DNA of 32,607 nucleotides from Thiogranum sp. (GCA_022340245.1 JAJDOI010000076.1:1-32607), one strand, 5' to 3'; positions 23,540 through 32,607 are shown, counted from the first letter of the stretch. Notes: generated by a model not told the origin, from the sequence alone. Numbers and translations are program-made.

Positions 23540-24013
23540 GGCGGACCCTGGTGCTCGTTCAAAAATCCGAATAACGGCAAGGAGATTATCGTCAAGGACG
23601 TTATTGCCGACGCCTTTCTGCAGCAGATTCTGTTACGCTCCGCGGAGTACAGTGTGATCGCCACCCTCAACCTGAACGGCAGCTACATCTCCGACGCCCC
23701 CGCCGCACAGGTCGGCGGTATCGGCATGGCGCCGGGGGCGAACCTGTCGGACAAGGTTGCCCTGTTCGAGGCGACGCACGGCACGGCGCCGAAGTACGCC
23801 GGCAAGGACCAGGTAAACCCCGCCTGGTTGATCCGGTGCGCGGAAATGATGTTGCGCCATCTGCACTGGAATGCCGCTGCCGATCTGATCGTCAAGGGCT
23901 TGTCGGGTGCAATCACCAGGAAGACCGTGACTTATGACCTGGAACGACTCATGGAAGGGGCTACCAAACTGAGCTGTTCGCAGTTTGGGCAGGCAATCGT
24001 CGAGCAAATGTAA
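23540..24013 (+). pseudogene. icd: Truncated relic of NADP isocitrate dehydrogenase
   Basis: The frame translates as [15 protein letters not shown], then [46 protein letters not shown] and [12 protein letters not shown], clearly Icd. It spans 157 codons and lines up with about residues 260-416 of the E. coli enzyme, ending at the natural C-terminus with TAA. The first ~259 residues, including the Ser113 region and the isocitrate-binding arginines, are absent; an in-frame TGA lies upstream (23516-23518). No ATG or ribosome site exists (only GTG 23654). Mg ligand D283 is kept, but D307 is Ser (NGSYISD), and a usually conserved GSIILS is AWLIRC. The frame is otherwise intact, suggesting recent decay. 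A functional isocitrate dehydrogenase must be elsewhere if the TCA cycle runs. Confidence 0.9.
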
Positions 24014-24018
24014 GACGC

Positions 24019-24064
24019 GCAGCAGCCTGACGCCCGCCCCAACCGTCGGGCATCAGGCTGCTGC
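24019..24064 (+). terminator. Long hairpin between icd relic and cspD
   Basis: An 18-base arm starting GCAGCAGCCTGA (24019-24036) pairs with 24047-24064, with one mismatch and a ten-base loop. Only GGTTTCC follows on the plus strand and no T-run on the minus, so it may be a leftover icd terminator serving both convergent genes, or simply a stable stem. Confidence 0.6.
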
Positions 24065-24090
24065 GGTTTCCGACCGCTGGCGGACGATCT

Positions 24091-24315
24091 CTAGCTGGAA
24101 CTGGCTGGAGAATCCGCGAAACAGATTTTGCTGGCCTGCAATCCTTTCGGGCCGGTAGCGACGTCGAACTCTACGCGCTGACCTTCCTTGAGACTTTTGT
24201 AGCCGTCCATTTCTATCGAGGAAAAATGGGCGAAAATATCGTCGCCGCCCTCATCCGGAGAAATGAATCCGTAACCTTTGGCATTACTGAACCATTTTAC
24301 AATTCCTGTCGCCAT
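24091..24315 (-). CDS. cspD: Cold-shock-domain protein CspD-like
   Basis: 74-aa cold-shock OB-fold protein that binds single-stranded nucleic acid; CspD in E. coli inhibits replication in stationary phase. RNP1-like KGYGFI and RNP2-like DIFAHF are present, with MDGYKSLKEGQRVEFDV and GPKGLQA as in CspD. The ATG at 24315 is used with GAGG about 11 bases upstream; the GTG at 24324 is too close to that site. The neighbouring clpS-clpA genes are divergent, as in E. coli, which supports CspD over other Csp paralogues. Confidence 0.93.
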   Translation of the reverse strand: MATGIVKWFSNAKGYGFISPDEGGDDIFAHFSSIEMDGYKSLKEGQRVEFDVATGPKGLQASKICFADSPASSS

Positions 24316-24437
24316 GACTATCACATCCTCACTGCGTTATTCGGCGAGTACTGCGCCTGCATTTTTTATCAATGCGCCGCTTCACGCTCTGTGGCATGAG
24401 AACGACCCCTCCTTCGGCTTGTTGGGCCATCCTCTAT

Positions 24438-24466
24438 TCTTAGTCTGGCGACCAAATTAGTCAAGT
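24438..24466 (-). promoter_or_regulatory. Candidate cspD promoter
   Basis: Minus strand -35 TTGACT (24466-24461), 17-base spacer, -10 AAGAAT (24443-24438). The leader to the ATG would be about 116 bases; long leaders are usual for cold-shock genes. Confidence 0.5.
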
Positions 24467-24589
24467 ATTCGGCCTGTAGGAAAAGTGCTTCAGATCACCG
24501 GTTTAGGCATAGCACTTGCTTGTTTTGCAAGCACGTGTATGCTGTTCTTCGGGCGTTGGAATTCTGCGTCCGGGCTCGGTAGATTCAGT

Positions 24590-24595
24590 TAGAAT
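24590..24595 (+). promoter_or_regulatory. -10 box immediately before clpS start
   Basis: TAGAAT ends six bases before ATG 24602, so a transcript from it would start at or near the A of the ATG. No clear -35 and no Shine-Dalgarno are visible. Upstream, 24484-24533 holds small inverted repeats (AAGTGCT/AGCACTT and TGCTTG/CAAGCA). A chance match remains possible. Confidence 0.35.
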
Positions 24596-24601
24596 TGCAC
24601 T

Positions 24602-24922
24602 ATGGGGAAGGAAACACGACGTTCGGGTGAACACGAGCTCTCGGTCCTGGAAGCCAGGCCGAAGGTGAAGCGGCCACCCCTGTATAAGGTGGTGTTGCAC
24701 AATGACGATTACACCCCTATGGAGTTTGTCGTGCTTCTGCTGGAACAGTTTTTTTCCATGCCGAGAGAGAAAGCGACACAGGTTATGTTGCACGTGCACA
24801 CCAGGGGGAAGGGTGTTTGCGGGGTCTTCACCAAGGATATTGCGGAAACAAAAGTCGCGCAGGTCAATGAGTATGCGCGCCAGAACCAACATCCGCTACT
24901 GTGCGCCATGGAGGAGGCCTAG
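24602..24922 (+). CDS. clpS: N-degron adaptor ClpS
   Basis: Binds proteins with N-terminal Leu, Phe, Trp or Tyr and hands them to ClpAP. 106 aa, the same length as E. coli ClpS. The pocket is intact: N34-D35-D36 with YTPMEFV (Met40 gate) and His66; the ClpA-binding [19 protein letters not shown] follows. The N-terminal tail is variable, as usual. clpA starts 21 bases downstream, so the pair is co-transcribed. No good ribosome site precedes the ATG, and the candidate -10 box just upstream suggests possible leaderless translation. Confidence 0.97.
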   Translation: MGKETRRSGEHELSVLEARPKVKRPPLYKVVLHNDDYTPMEFVVLLLEQFFSMPREKATQVMLHVHTRGKGVCGVFTKDIAETKVAQVNEYARQNQHPLLCAMEEA

Positions 24923-24943
24923 TAGGGTCATGAGGTAGTCAAA

Positions 24944-27205
24944 ATGCTAAGCAAAGAGTTGGAGTTTACCCTCAATTTGGCTTTCAAAGAGGCCAGGGAA
25001 AAACGACACGAATTTATGACGGTAGAGCACCTGTTGCTCGCTTTGCTCGACAACCCCACTGCGGCCGACGTTCTCAAATCGTGCGGTGCGGATCTCGATA
25101 GACTGAAGAAAGAACTGACCGGCTTTCTCGACGAAACCACCCCGCTGCTGCCCCCCAACGATAACCGCGAAACACAACCGACACTGGGATTTCAGCGGGT
25201 GTTGCAGCGCGCCGTGTTCCACGTGCAGTCCTCGGGCAAGAAGGAGGTCACCGGCGCCAACGTGCTGGTGGCGATCTTCAGCGAGCAGGAATCGCAGGCC
25301 GCCTATTTCCTCAATAAGCAGGACATCACCCGGCTGGACGTGGTCAATTTTATTTCCCACGGCATTTCCAAGGTAGCCGGCGACCAGGGCGAAGAGGATG
25401 CGACCACCGAAGCCGAAGGCGCGGCGGCGACAGACAATGCACCGAAGAAACCGCTGGAGAGTTTCGCCACAAATCTGAATGAAATGGCGATGAAGGGCAA
25501 GATCGATCCGCTGATTGGCCGGCGGGCCGAAGTCGAGCGCACCATTCAGATTCTCTGCCGGCGGCGCAAGAACAATCCCCTGTATGTCGGTGAAGCCGGG
25601 GTCGGCAAGACGGCGCTGGCGGAAGGACTGGCCAAGCTGATTGTCGACGGCGATGTGCCCGAGGTGTTGTTGAACAGCACCATCTATTCGCTGGATCTGG
25701 GCGCGCTGGTTGCCGGTACCAAGTATCGCGGCGATTTCGAGAAGCGTCTGAAGGGCGTGTTGTCGCAGTTGGGCAAGGAGCCGGGCGCAATTCTGTTCAT
25801 CGACGAGATCCACACCATTATCGGTGCCGGTGCGGCTTCCGGCGGTGTCATGGATGCTTCCAATCTGATCAAGCCCATGCTGGCCTCGGGTGAGCTGAAA
25901 TGCATCGGGTCGACGACCTATCACGAATACCGCGGTATCTTCGAGAAGGATCGGGCGCTGGCGCGGCGTTTCCAGAAAATCGATGTGGTCGAGCCGACGG
26001 TCGACGAGGCTTACAGTATCCTCAAGGGCCTGAAGTCGCGTTTCGAGGAGCATCACGAAGTCAAGTACTCGGCCAAGGCCTTGCGCGCTGCGGTCGAGCT
26101 TTCGTCGCGTTATATCAATGACCGCTTCCTGCCCGACAAGGCCATTGACGTGATCGACGAGGCAGGCGCCAACCAGCGCCTGCTGCCGCCGTCACGACGC
26201 AAGAAGACTATCGGGGTCGCTGACATCGAAAATATTGTGGCCAAGATCGCGCGTATCCCGCCGAAGACGGTGTCGGCTTCGGACAAGGATTCGCTGCGCA
26301 CGCTCGAGCGTGATCTGAAAATGGTGGTTTACGGCCAGGACGAGGCGATCGAAACCATGGCCAGTGCCATCAAAATGTCGCGTTCCGGTCTGGGTGCCGA
26401 CCAGAAGCCGATAGGTTCCTTCCTGTTTGCGGGGCCGACGGGTGTGGGCAAGACCGAGATTACCCGTCAGCTGGCATTGATCATGGGGATCGAACTGATC
26501 CGCTTCGACATGTCCGAATACATGGAACGCCACACGGTGTCGCGCCTTATCGGTGCGCCACCCGGTTATGTGGGCTTCGACCAGGGCGGACTGCTGACCG
26601 AAGCCGTGACCAAGAATCCCCACGCCGTGCTGTTGCTCGATGAAATCGAGAAGGCGCACCCGGATGTGTTCAATCTGCTACTGCAGGTCATGGATCACGG
26701 CACGCTGACCGACAACAATGGCCGCAAGGCCGATTTCCGCAGCGTCGTGATTGTGATGACGACCAATGCCGGTGCCTCGGAAATGAGTCGGCCGTCCATC
26801 GGCTTTACCCACCAGGATCACTCCAGTGACGGGATGGAGGCCATCAAGAAGCTGTTCGCCCCGGAATTCCGCAATCGGCTCGATGCCATTATCCAGTTCA
26901 AGCCACTGGATCCGGCGGTCATCACCCGCGTGGTCGACAAATTCATCTACGAACTCGAGGCGCAATTGCAGGAGCGGGGTGTTACCGTGGATGTCGCGGA
27001 TTCGGCGCGCGAATGGCTGGCCGAACACGGATTCGACGCCAAGATGGGCGCCCGTCCCATGGCCCGCATTATCCAGGAAAACATCAAGAAGCCCCTGGCC
27101 GAGGAATTGTTGTTCGGACGCCTGGCCAATGGTGGGCACCTGGTCATCCGTGCCGAGGATGGCCAGTTGGTACACGATGTAAAAGAAGAGGAAAAAGTGC
27201 TCTGA
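24944..27205 (+). CDS. clpA: ClpA unfoldase, ATPase subunit of ClpAP
   Basis: Double-ring AAA+ unfoldase that feeds ClpP and takes N-degron substrates from ClpS. 753 aa (E. coli 758). N-domain 1-145, acidic linker about 148-168, D1 with Walker A GEAGVGKT (216-223) and Walker B FIDEIH, D2 with GPTGVGKT (497-504) and LLLDEIEK, and the ClpP-docking IGF loop (619-621). GAGG lies eight bases before the ATG. It converges on infA. clpP is not in the window. Confidence 0.98.
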   Translation: MLSKELEFTLNLAFKEAREKRHEFMTVEHLLLALLDNPTAADVLKSCGADLDRLKKELTGFLDETTPLLPPNDNRETQPTLGFQRVLQRAVFHVQSSGKKEVTGANVLVAIFSEQESQAAYFLNKQDITRLDVVNFISHGISKVAGDQGEEDATTEAEGAAATDNAPKKPLESFATNLNEMAMKGKIDPLIGRRAEVERTIQILCRRRKNNPLYVGEAGVGKTALAEGLAKLIVDGDVPEVLLNSTIYSLDLGALVAGTKYRGDFEKRLKGVLSQLGKEPGAILFIDEIHTIIGAGAASGGVMDASNLIKPMLASGELKCIGSTTYHEYRGIFEKDRALARRFQKIDVVEPTVDEAYSILKGLKSRFEEHHEVKYSAKALRAAVELSSRYINDRFLPDKAIDVIDEAGANQRLLPPSRRKKTIGVADIENIVAKIARIPPKTVSASDKDSLRTLERDLKMVVYGQDEAIETMASAIKMSRSGLGADQKPIGSFLFAGPTGVGKTEITRQLALIMGIELIRFDMSEYMERHTVSRLIGAPPGYVGFDQGGLLTEAVTKNPHAVLLLDEIEKAHPDVFNLLLQVMDHGTLTDNNGRKADFRSVVIVMTTNAGASEMSRPSIGFTHQDHSSDGMEAIKKLFAPEFRNRLDAIIQFKPLDPAVITRVVDKFIYELEAQLQERGVTVDVADSAREWLAEHGFDAKMGARPMARIIQENIKKPLAEELLFGRLANGGHLVIRAEDGQLVHDVKEEEKVL

Positions 27206-27225
27206 CGGCCGGTCTGCGCCGGCCG
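27206..27225. terminator. GC hairpin between convergent clpA and infA
   Basis: CGGCCGG (27206-27212) pairs with CCGGCCG (27219-27225) around a six-base loop, directly after the clpA stop. There is no T-run on either strand, so a terminator role is plausible but unproven. Confidence 0.4.
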
Positions 27226-27235
27226 GGGGAAGCCC

Positions 27236-27454
27236 TTAACGGGCGCGGTAGGTGATGCGCCCTTTGCTCAGGTCGTACGGCGTCAGCTGTACGGTGACCT
27301 TGTCGCCGGTCAGTATGCGGATATAGTGCTTGCGCATCTTTCCGGATATGTGGGCGGTCACCACGTGACCGTTTTCCAGTTCAACACGAAACATTGTGTT
27401 CGGCAGGGTCTCGACGACCGTGCCTTCCATCTCGATATGATCTTCCTTCGCCAT
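27236..27454 (-). CDS. infA: Translation initiation factor IF-1
   Basis: 72-aa OB-fold factor that binds the 30S A site. [19 protein letters not shown] through [19 protein letters not shown] to the RITYRAR end is nearly identical to E. coli IF-1. The start at 27454 is chosen over 27475 by length. It sits after clpA and before bpt/aat, matching E. coli, where infA lies beside aat. The leader holds a TATACT box at 27488-27493. Confidence 0.98.
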   Translation of the reverse strand: MAKEDHIEMEGTVVETLPNTMFRVELENGHVVTAHISGKMRKHYIRILTGDKVTVQLTPYDLSKGRITYRAR

Positions 27455-27487
27455 TATTTCTCTTGGTCCGATCAATGCCAGCGGCGG

Positions 27488-27493
27488 AGTATA
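27488..27493 (-). promoter_or_regulatory. Candidate infA -10 box
   Basis: Minus strand TATACT (27493-27488) about 34 bases before the infA ATG; no convincing -35. infA might instead be read from the bpt/aat operon upstream. Confidence 0.3.
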
Positions 27494-27555
27494 ACCGATT
27501 CTTCACGAAAAATGGCACTTTCCCATTGTGGGTAGGTGTTGACGGCGGCTGGAAA

Positions 27556-28281
27556 CTACACCTCTGTCCAATGACCTTGCCGGTAGCCCTGCAGGGGGCG
27601 GAAGCGGCTTTTGTAACGCATTTTGTCGCTGCCGGCGATCCAGTAACCGAGGTATAACCACTCGTGCCCGAGCTGTCTGGCCAGCTCGATCTGGCGCAGG
27701 ATGGCGAGCGTGCCCAGACTGCGCCTGGCCAGGGTGGTGTCAAAAAAGGTATAGACCGCCGACAGCGCATTGTGCAGCTGGTCGGTGACGGCCGCCACCA
27801 CGGCGCGTTCACCGAGTCTGCCAACGAGAAAGAAACTGTTGCACCATTCGCTGGTCAGGAAGCGTCGAAAGTCCTCCTCGGCGGGATCGTCCATTCCGCC
27901 ACCCGGGTGCCGTTGTTGCAGGTACTCCCGGTAAAGCGGGAACAGCGGGCCTGCCGCGGCCGGCTCCAGGGTTTCCCACGTCAGGTCGGCGTTGTTGCGC
28001 CACACCTTGTGTTGATTGCGGCTGCGCTTGAATTCCTCCACCGGCACCCGCACCGGGACGCACTCCGAGCAGCCGGGGCAGGCGGGAACATACAGGTCAT
28101 TGCCGCTGCGCCGGAAGCCGTATTCGGCCAGCTTGTCGTACAACGGCATCGACAACTGTGCGTCGGGATCGGCGAACACCGAAATGGCCGAGCGCCCCGG
28201 CAGGTAGGAGCAGGGGCGGGGCGCGGTGGCGAAAAAGCGCAGTTCCTGTTCGTTCTGCGGGGGGTCTGTTTTATCCATCAT
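27556..28281 (-). CDS. bpt: Leucyltransferase Bpt (Asp/Glu N-degron)
   Basis: Adds Leu from leucyl-tRNA to proteins with N-terminal Asp or Glu, making them ClpS substrates. 241 aa. The N-terminal cysteine motifs (PCSYLPGR; CPGCSECVPVRVP) and the ATE-type core HKVWRNNADL, PLYREYLQQRHPGGGM, YTFFDTTLARRSLGTL, WLYLGYWI and KMRYKSRFRPL are present. The start ATG at 28281 overlaps the aat stop as ATGA. Eukaryotic-type arginyltransferase is an alternative name, but bacterial relatives use Leu. Confidence 0.95.
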   Translation of the reverse strand: MMDKTDPPQNEQELRFFATAPRPCSYLPGRSAISVFADPDAQLSMPLYDKLAEYGFRRSGNDLYVPACPGCSECVPVRVPVEEFKRSRNQHKVWRNNADLTWETLEPAAAGPLFPLYREYLQQRHPGGGMDDPAEEDFRRFLTSEWCNSFFLVGRLGERAVVAAVTDQLHNALSAVYTFFDTTLARRSLGTLAILRQIELARQLGHEWLYLGYWIAGSDKMRYKSRFRPLQGYRQGHWTEV

Positions 28282-29006
28282 GACCAGGGCTCGAGCTGGA
28301 GATTTTCATCGAAACGCCAGGGGATATCCTGGCCGTGCTCGCAGAGAATGTCCAGGTGGCGGACGAAACGGCTGCGTGGAATTTCTTCGGCGCCGAGGCT
28401 GGCGAGATGCGCGGAGTAGACCTGGCAATCGATGAGCCCGAAGTCCCAGGCTTTGAGCTGGCGTACCAGGTGACAGAAGGCAACCTTGGAGGCGTCGGAC
28501 TCACGGCTGAACATGGATTCGCCAAAGAATACCCGGCCAATGGCGACGCCGTACAGGCCACCCGCCAGACGGTTGTCCAGCCAGCACTCGACCGAATGCG
28601 CGAAGCCGCGTGCGTGCAGCTTGCTGTACGCGCTGGCCATATCGCCCGTGATCCAGGTGCCGGAATTCCGGGCGCGCGGTCCGGCACAGGCCGCCACGAC
28701 CGCTTCGAATGACTGGTCGAGCGTGACTGTGAAACGTTGCCGGTTGAGCGTTTTGCGCAGGCTGCGCGACACCTTCAGCGCTGCGGGGAACAATACGGTG
28801 CGCGGGTCGGGGGACCACCAGAGAATCGGTTGCTCCTCGCTGTACCAGGGAAAAATCCCGCGCCGATAGGCCGACAGGATGCGGCCCGGACTCAGGTCGC
28901 CGCCCACGGCCAGCAGGCCGTCGGGTTCCCGCAGGGCGAGACTGACATCGGGGAACGTTTCCCCGGGGTCTGCGGGGTCGATCCAGCAGGGACGCTGGCG
29001 AATCAC
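28278..29006 (-). CDS. aat: Leucyl/phenylalanyl-tRNA-protein transferase Aat
   Basis: Adds Leu or Phe to N-terminal Lys or Arg, creating ClpS-recognised N-degrons. 242 aa from GTG 29006, with an AGG site in GGGGGGAGG about four bases upstream; the GTG overlaps the previous stop (GTGA, 29003-29006). Motifs include ILSAYRRGIFPWYSEEQP, ILWWSPDPRTVL, NSGTWIT, AYSKLHARGFAHSVE, VFFGESMFSRESDASKVA and GLIDCQ. The open frame continues upstream to 29594 only as a shadow of the next gene. Coupled to bpt downstream. Confidence 0.96.
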   Translation of the reverse strand: MIRQRPCWIDPADPGETFPDVSLALREPDGLLAVGGDLSPGRILSAYRRGIFPWYSEEQPILWWSPDPRTVLFPAALKVSRSLRKTLNRQRFTVTLDQSFEAVVAACAGPRARNSGTWITGDMASAYSKLHARGFAHSVECWLDNRLAGGLYGVAIGRVFFGESMFSRESDASKVAFCHLVRQLKAWDFGLIDCQVYSAHLASLGAEEIPRSRFVRHLDILCEHGQDIPWRFDENLQLEPWS

Positions 29007-30145
29007 GCCGCCTCCCCCCGGCGGAACGGCGAGCGTTCCGAGAGGTCCTGAATATAGTCGAGCATGGCATCGGTTTCCTGGTTGAGAAAACGGCCGATGA
29101 CACCGCTGAATCCCTGGTGCGCGATCCAGTGCGCTGACCACGTTGGTGTCGGCAGGAAACCGCGGCTGATTTTGTGCTCGCCCTGGGCGCCGGGCTCGAA
29201 AGACTTGAGACCGTGGCGAATGCAGTAGTCGATGCCCTGATAGTAGCAGGCCTCGAAGTGCAGACTGTGATAGTCCTCCAGGCAGCCCCAGTGGCGCCCG
29301 TACAGCGTATCGCCGCTGCGCAGGCAGATGGCGCCGGCGACGATCCGTTGATCCTTGCTGGCAATCATGAACACGAGTTGATCGCCCATGGTCGTGGCGA
29401 TGTCGCGAAAAAAGCCCAGGTTCAAGGTGGCGTGGCCCCATTTCTTGTCGAAGGTGGAACGATAGAGCGTGTGCATCACCTCGAGTTCCGCCTCGCTGGC
29501 CTCGTGGCCGTGTACCACGCGAATGTCGATACCGGCCTCCTCGACGTAACGGCGTTCGCGGCGCACCTTCTTGCGTTTGCGCGAGTTGAAACAATCAAGG
29601 TAGTCGCCGAAGTCACGGTACCCCTGGTTCTGCCAGTGGAACTGGCAGCCCAGTCGCAGATAGAAGCCCTGGGCCTCGAGTCGCCGGGTATCGTCGGGTT
29701 CGGTGAACAGCCAGTGCAGGGATGACAGATTCTCGCTTTGCGACCACTGGCGCGCCAGGGCTATCAAGCGGGTGGCCACCGCGTCGCGATCGGCGCTCGC
29801 CGCGGTGAGGATTCGCGGGCCGGTCACTGGCGTGTAGGGAACGGCGACCACGGCTTTCGGGTAGTAGGCGAGGCCGGCGCGTTCATAGGCCTCGGCCCAT
29901 GACCAGTCGAAGACGAACTCGCCGTAGGAGTTGTCCTTGACGTAAAGCGGTACGACACCCACCAGCCGCTGTTCCTCGAACGCCGCGAGGTGCCGCGGCA
30001 GCCAGCCGAAGCGCTGGTCTACGCAGCGGTTTTTCTCCAGGGCTGCCAGGAATTCGTGGCGCAGAAACGGGTTGTCAGTGCCGGACACGGCGTTCCACGC
30101 GTCGCGGCTGACTTCATCGATGGAAGTGAGTACTTCAAGCTGCAT
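29003..30145 (-). CDS. GNAT/FemAB-like acyltransferase-fold protein (COG3146 type)
   Basis: 380 aa, no signal peptide. It resembles the peptidogalycan/DUF482 group of the GNAT-FemAB superfamily: NPFLRHEFLAALEK, VPLYVKDNSYGEFVFDWSWAE, then CFNSRKRKKVRRERRYVEEAG and YGRHWGC, HFEACYYQGIDYCI and LKSFEPGAQGEHKISRGF. FemAB relatives add amino acids to cell-wall intermediates; the actual acceptor is unknown. It is the first gene of a minus-strand run with aat, bpt and perhaps infA, overlapping aat by four bases, so a link to aminoacyl-tRNA use is conceivable. The upstream gap has no clear promoter on this strand. Confidence 0.88.
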   Translation of the reverse strand: MQLEVLTSIDEVSRDAWNAVSGTDNPFLRHEFLAALEKNRCVDQRFGWLPRHLAAFEEQRLVGVVPLYVKDNSYGEFVFDWSWAEAYERAGLAYYPKAVVAVPYTPVTGPRILTAASADRDAVATRLIALARQWSQSENLSSLHWLFTEPDDTRRLEAQGFYLRLGCQFHWQNQGYRDFGDYLDCFNSRKRKKVRRERRYVEEAGIDIRVVHGHEASEAELEVMHTLYRSTFDKKWGHATLNLGFFRDIATTMGDQLVFMIASKDQRIVAGAICLRSGDTLYGRHWGCLEDYHSLHFEACYYQGIDYCIRHGLKSFEPGAQGEHKISRGFLPTPTWSAHWIAHQGFSGVIGRFLNQETDAMLDYIQDLSERSPFRRGEAA

Positions 30146-30187
30146 GGCGGTAGTTTACCCAAACTCGGCCGTCAACAGATATTTGTA

Positions 30188-30215
30188 TTGGAATCAAGGT
30201 GTTTTGCTTTACAAT
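30188..30215 (+). promoter_or_regulatory. Promoter of the PilZ-domain gene
   Basis: TTGGAA (30188-30193), 16-base spacer, TACAAT (30210-30215). The predicted start falls at 30222-30223, right at the ATG. Confidence 0.5.
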
Positions 30216-30222
30216 GTGGCGC

Positions 30223-30894
30223 ATGGACTATTCTGACCTGAAGATGCAGGTAGGGGAAACGTTGCAGCTGCAGCCGCGCGACGGCGAAGACTCGCGGCGG
30301 TTGCAGGTGCGTTTGATCGGCTATCTGCCCGGTGCCAGCCTGCTGGTGACCACGCCCAAGGTCGGCGACAAGGTCATGATTGTCCGCGAAGGTCAGCCCT
30401 ATGTGGTGCGCATGATGATCGGTAACCGCATTGTGGGTTTCGCCACGACTGTGCTACGCAGTTGTGCGCGGCCGTTCCCGTATCTGCACCTGTCCTACCC
30501 GGGCGAGGTGGAACAGATAACGGTACGCAAGGCGCAGCGCGTGCGGGTCAGGTTGTTTGCCTCGCTGAAGAACAGCAACCCCGCGTTCGAGGTCGAAAAG
30601 CCGCGCACGGGGACGATTGTCGATATGAGCACCGCGGGGGCACTGATGGTGGCGGCCGAGCCGTTGGGCGAAATCGGCGACGAAGTCAGCATCAGCTGCG
30701 TGTTCAAAATCAGCGGCGCGGAAAAACTGCTGTCACTGCCGGCCTTCATCCGCAACGTGCATGTCGGTCAAAGCGAGGTGCACGGGGAGGGCAGCTACTA
30801 TCACGGCCTGGAATTTAATCTCACAGACCAGCAGGATACCTTTATTCTGCACGGTTTCGTCTACGAGCAGATCGTCAAGGCGCACTCGGAATAG
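30223..30894 (+). CDS. YcgR-like PilZ-domain c-di-GMP receptor
   Basis: 223 aa from ATG 30223 (in-frame ATG 30214 and GTG 30199 are upstream). An N-terminal YcgR-N/PilZN-like beta domain (about 5-95) is followed by a PilZ domain with both binding motifs: R102-x3-R106 (RKAQR) and D134-x-S136-x2-G139 (DMSTAG). By family it binds c-di-GMP and may act on flagellar or other surface functions. No flagellar or cellulose genes are near. It is divergent from the FemAB-like gene and has no Shine-Dalgarno; the promoter just upstream would give a nearly leaderless transcript. Confidence 0.9.
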   Translation: MDYSDLKMQVGETLQLQPRDGEDSRRLQVRLIGYLPGASLLVTTPKVGDKVMIVREGQPYVVRMMIGNRIVGFATTVLRSCARPFPYLHLSYPGEVEQITVRKAQRVRVRLFASLKNSNPAFEVEKPRTGTIVDMSTAGALMVAAEPLGEIGDEVSISCVFKISGAEKLLSLPAFIRNVHVGQSEVHGEGSYYHGLEFNLTDQQDTFILHGFVYEQIVKAHSE

Positions 30895-30907
30895 GGCATC
30901 CGCGAGC

Positions 30908-30924
30908 GCTCCGCTCCCCGGAGC
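30908..30924. terminator. Hairpin between PilZ gene and trxB
   Basis: GCTCCG (30908-30913) pairs with CGGAGC (30919-30924) around a five-base loop, between two convergent genes. No T-run is present. Confidence 0.3.
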
Positions 30925-30932
30925 CTGCGCGC

Positions 30933-32250
<1,318 letters not shown>

Positions 32251-32607
32251 TTGGCTCAGGCGCGGCGCAAAAAGGCGGAAACGCAAAAAATTCACCCTCA
32301 GGTGAGCAAAGGCCTGCGCGAGGTCACTTTGTTCGTGCTGTCGGCGCTGGCCGCTTACCTGTTGTTGTCGCTGATGAGCTATAACGCGCAGGACCCTGGC
32401 TGGTCGCACCGTGGGCCGACGCACGCCATCCATAACTTTGGCGGAGTGGTGGGTGCCTGGTTCGCGGATGTCTTCCTGTACCTGTTCGGTTTCCTCGCTT
32501 ACCTGTTTCCGCTGATGGTCGCATTCAGCGGCTGGCTGGTGTTTCGCGGCCGTACACCGACCGGTGGCATCGACGTGCACGTCCTGGTGGTGCGCTGGGC
32601 CGGTTTT
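32251..32607 (+). CDS. ftsK: DNA translocase FtsK, 5' part only
   Basis: The first 119 codons are present and the gene runs off the window. It is the N-terminal membrane domain of the division-linked DNA translocase. A basic start (MAQARRKKAETQK if TTG 32251 is used) is followed by membrane helix LFVLSALAAYLLLSLMSY, the family motif QDPGWSH, and a second and third hydrophobic stretch (VVGAWFADVFLYLFGFLAYL; LMVAFSGWLVF). TTG 32251 is the only sensible start before GTG 32302; neither has a ribosome site. Identity rests on the N-terminal motif and the trxB neighbour. Confidence 0.88.
   Translation, partial: MAQARRKKAETQKIHPQVSKGLREVTLFVLSALAAYLLLSLMSYNAQDPGWSHRGPTHAIHNFGGVVGAWFADVFLYLFGFLAYLFPLMVAFSGWLVFRGRTPTGGIDVHVLVVRWAGF

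Noticed and set aside
28278-29594. Aat starting at 29594 (438 codons)
   Set aside because: The extra 196 codons are a shadow of the FemAB-like gene; GTG 29006 has a strong ribosome site and gives the normal length.

Overview
The window is chromosomal DNA from a GC-rich gammaproteobacterium. Evidence: E. coli-like proteins throughout (PurB, AcnA, MnmA, HflD, ClpS/ClpA, InfA, Aat, TrxB, FtsK), the nudJ-mnmA-hflD block, and the cspD / clpS-clpA / infA / bpt-aat / trxB / ftsK neighbourhood known from gammaproteobacteria. The combination of Bpt plus Aat, cobalamin-dependent MetH and AcnA fits a free-living, non-enteric lineage; I cannot name the genus. There are no tRNA, rRNA, CRISPR, IS or phage genes. 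Almost all the DNA is coding, and most long antisense frames are GC-bias shadows.

Layout. 1-960: mtgA (minus) and the metH terminator. 960-4655: metH (minus), divergent from a three-gene plus-strand operon at 4771-7488 (exported unknown protein, TlpA-like thioredoxin, lipoprotein amidase). 7482-13632: a minus-strand run of six envelope genes, in transcription order an unknown 176-aa protein, a short secretin-like exported protein, SPFH/stomatin (QmcA-like), NfeD, a DUF3857/transglutaminase protein and a TPR-like lipoprotein. 13911-15611: a GGDEF and an EAL module in the same frame, separated by one TAA codon. 15618-22224: purB, a nested palindromic repeat, acnA, then hflD-mnmA-nudJ (all minus). 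22331-23510: a self-contained unit of promoter, leader, DUF302-like exported protein and strong terminator. 23540-24013: a relic of icd (last ~157 codons only). 24091-29006: cspD (minus), clpS-clpA (plus), then infA, bpt and aat (minus). 29003-31898: a FemAB/GNAT-like protein (minus), a YcgR/PilZ protein (plus) and trxB (minus). 32251-end: the 5' part of ftsK (plus).

How the genes work together. ClpS, ClpA, Aat and Bpt are the core of the bacterial Leu/N-degron pathway and lie within 4.4 kb. nudJ-mnmA-hflD is a translationally coupled tRNA-modification/housekeeping operon. In E. coli it runs directly into purB and icd lies nearby; here acnA with its own promoter has come between hflD and purB, and icd is decayed. 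The 7.5-13.6 kb run looks like an envelope-quality or membrane-microdomain operon, but that is inference. The split GGDEF/EAL gene and the PilZ protein are the c-di-GMP components.

Most noteworthy: the in-frame stop that separates two apparently intact c-di-GMP modules, the icd relic beside a promoter-to-terminator cassette, the nested palindrome between acnA and purB, and the uncharacterised periplasmic operons. I found no clear sign of a wholly new defence or mobile system.
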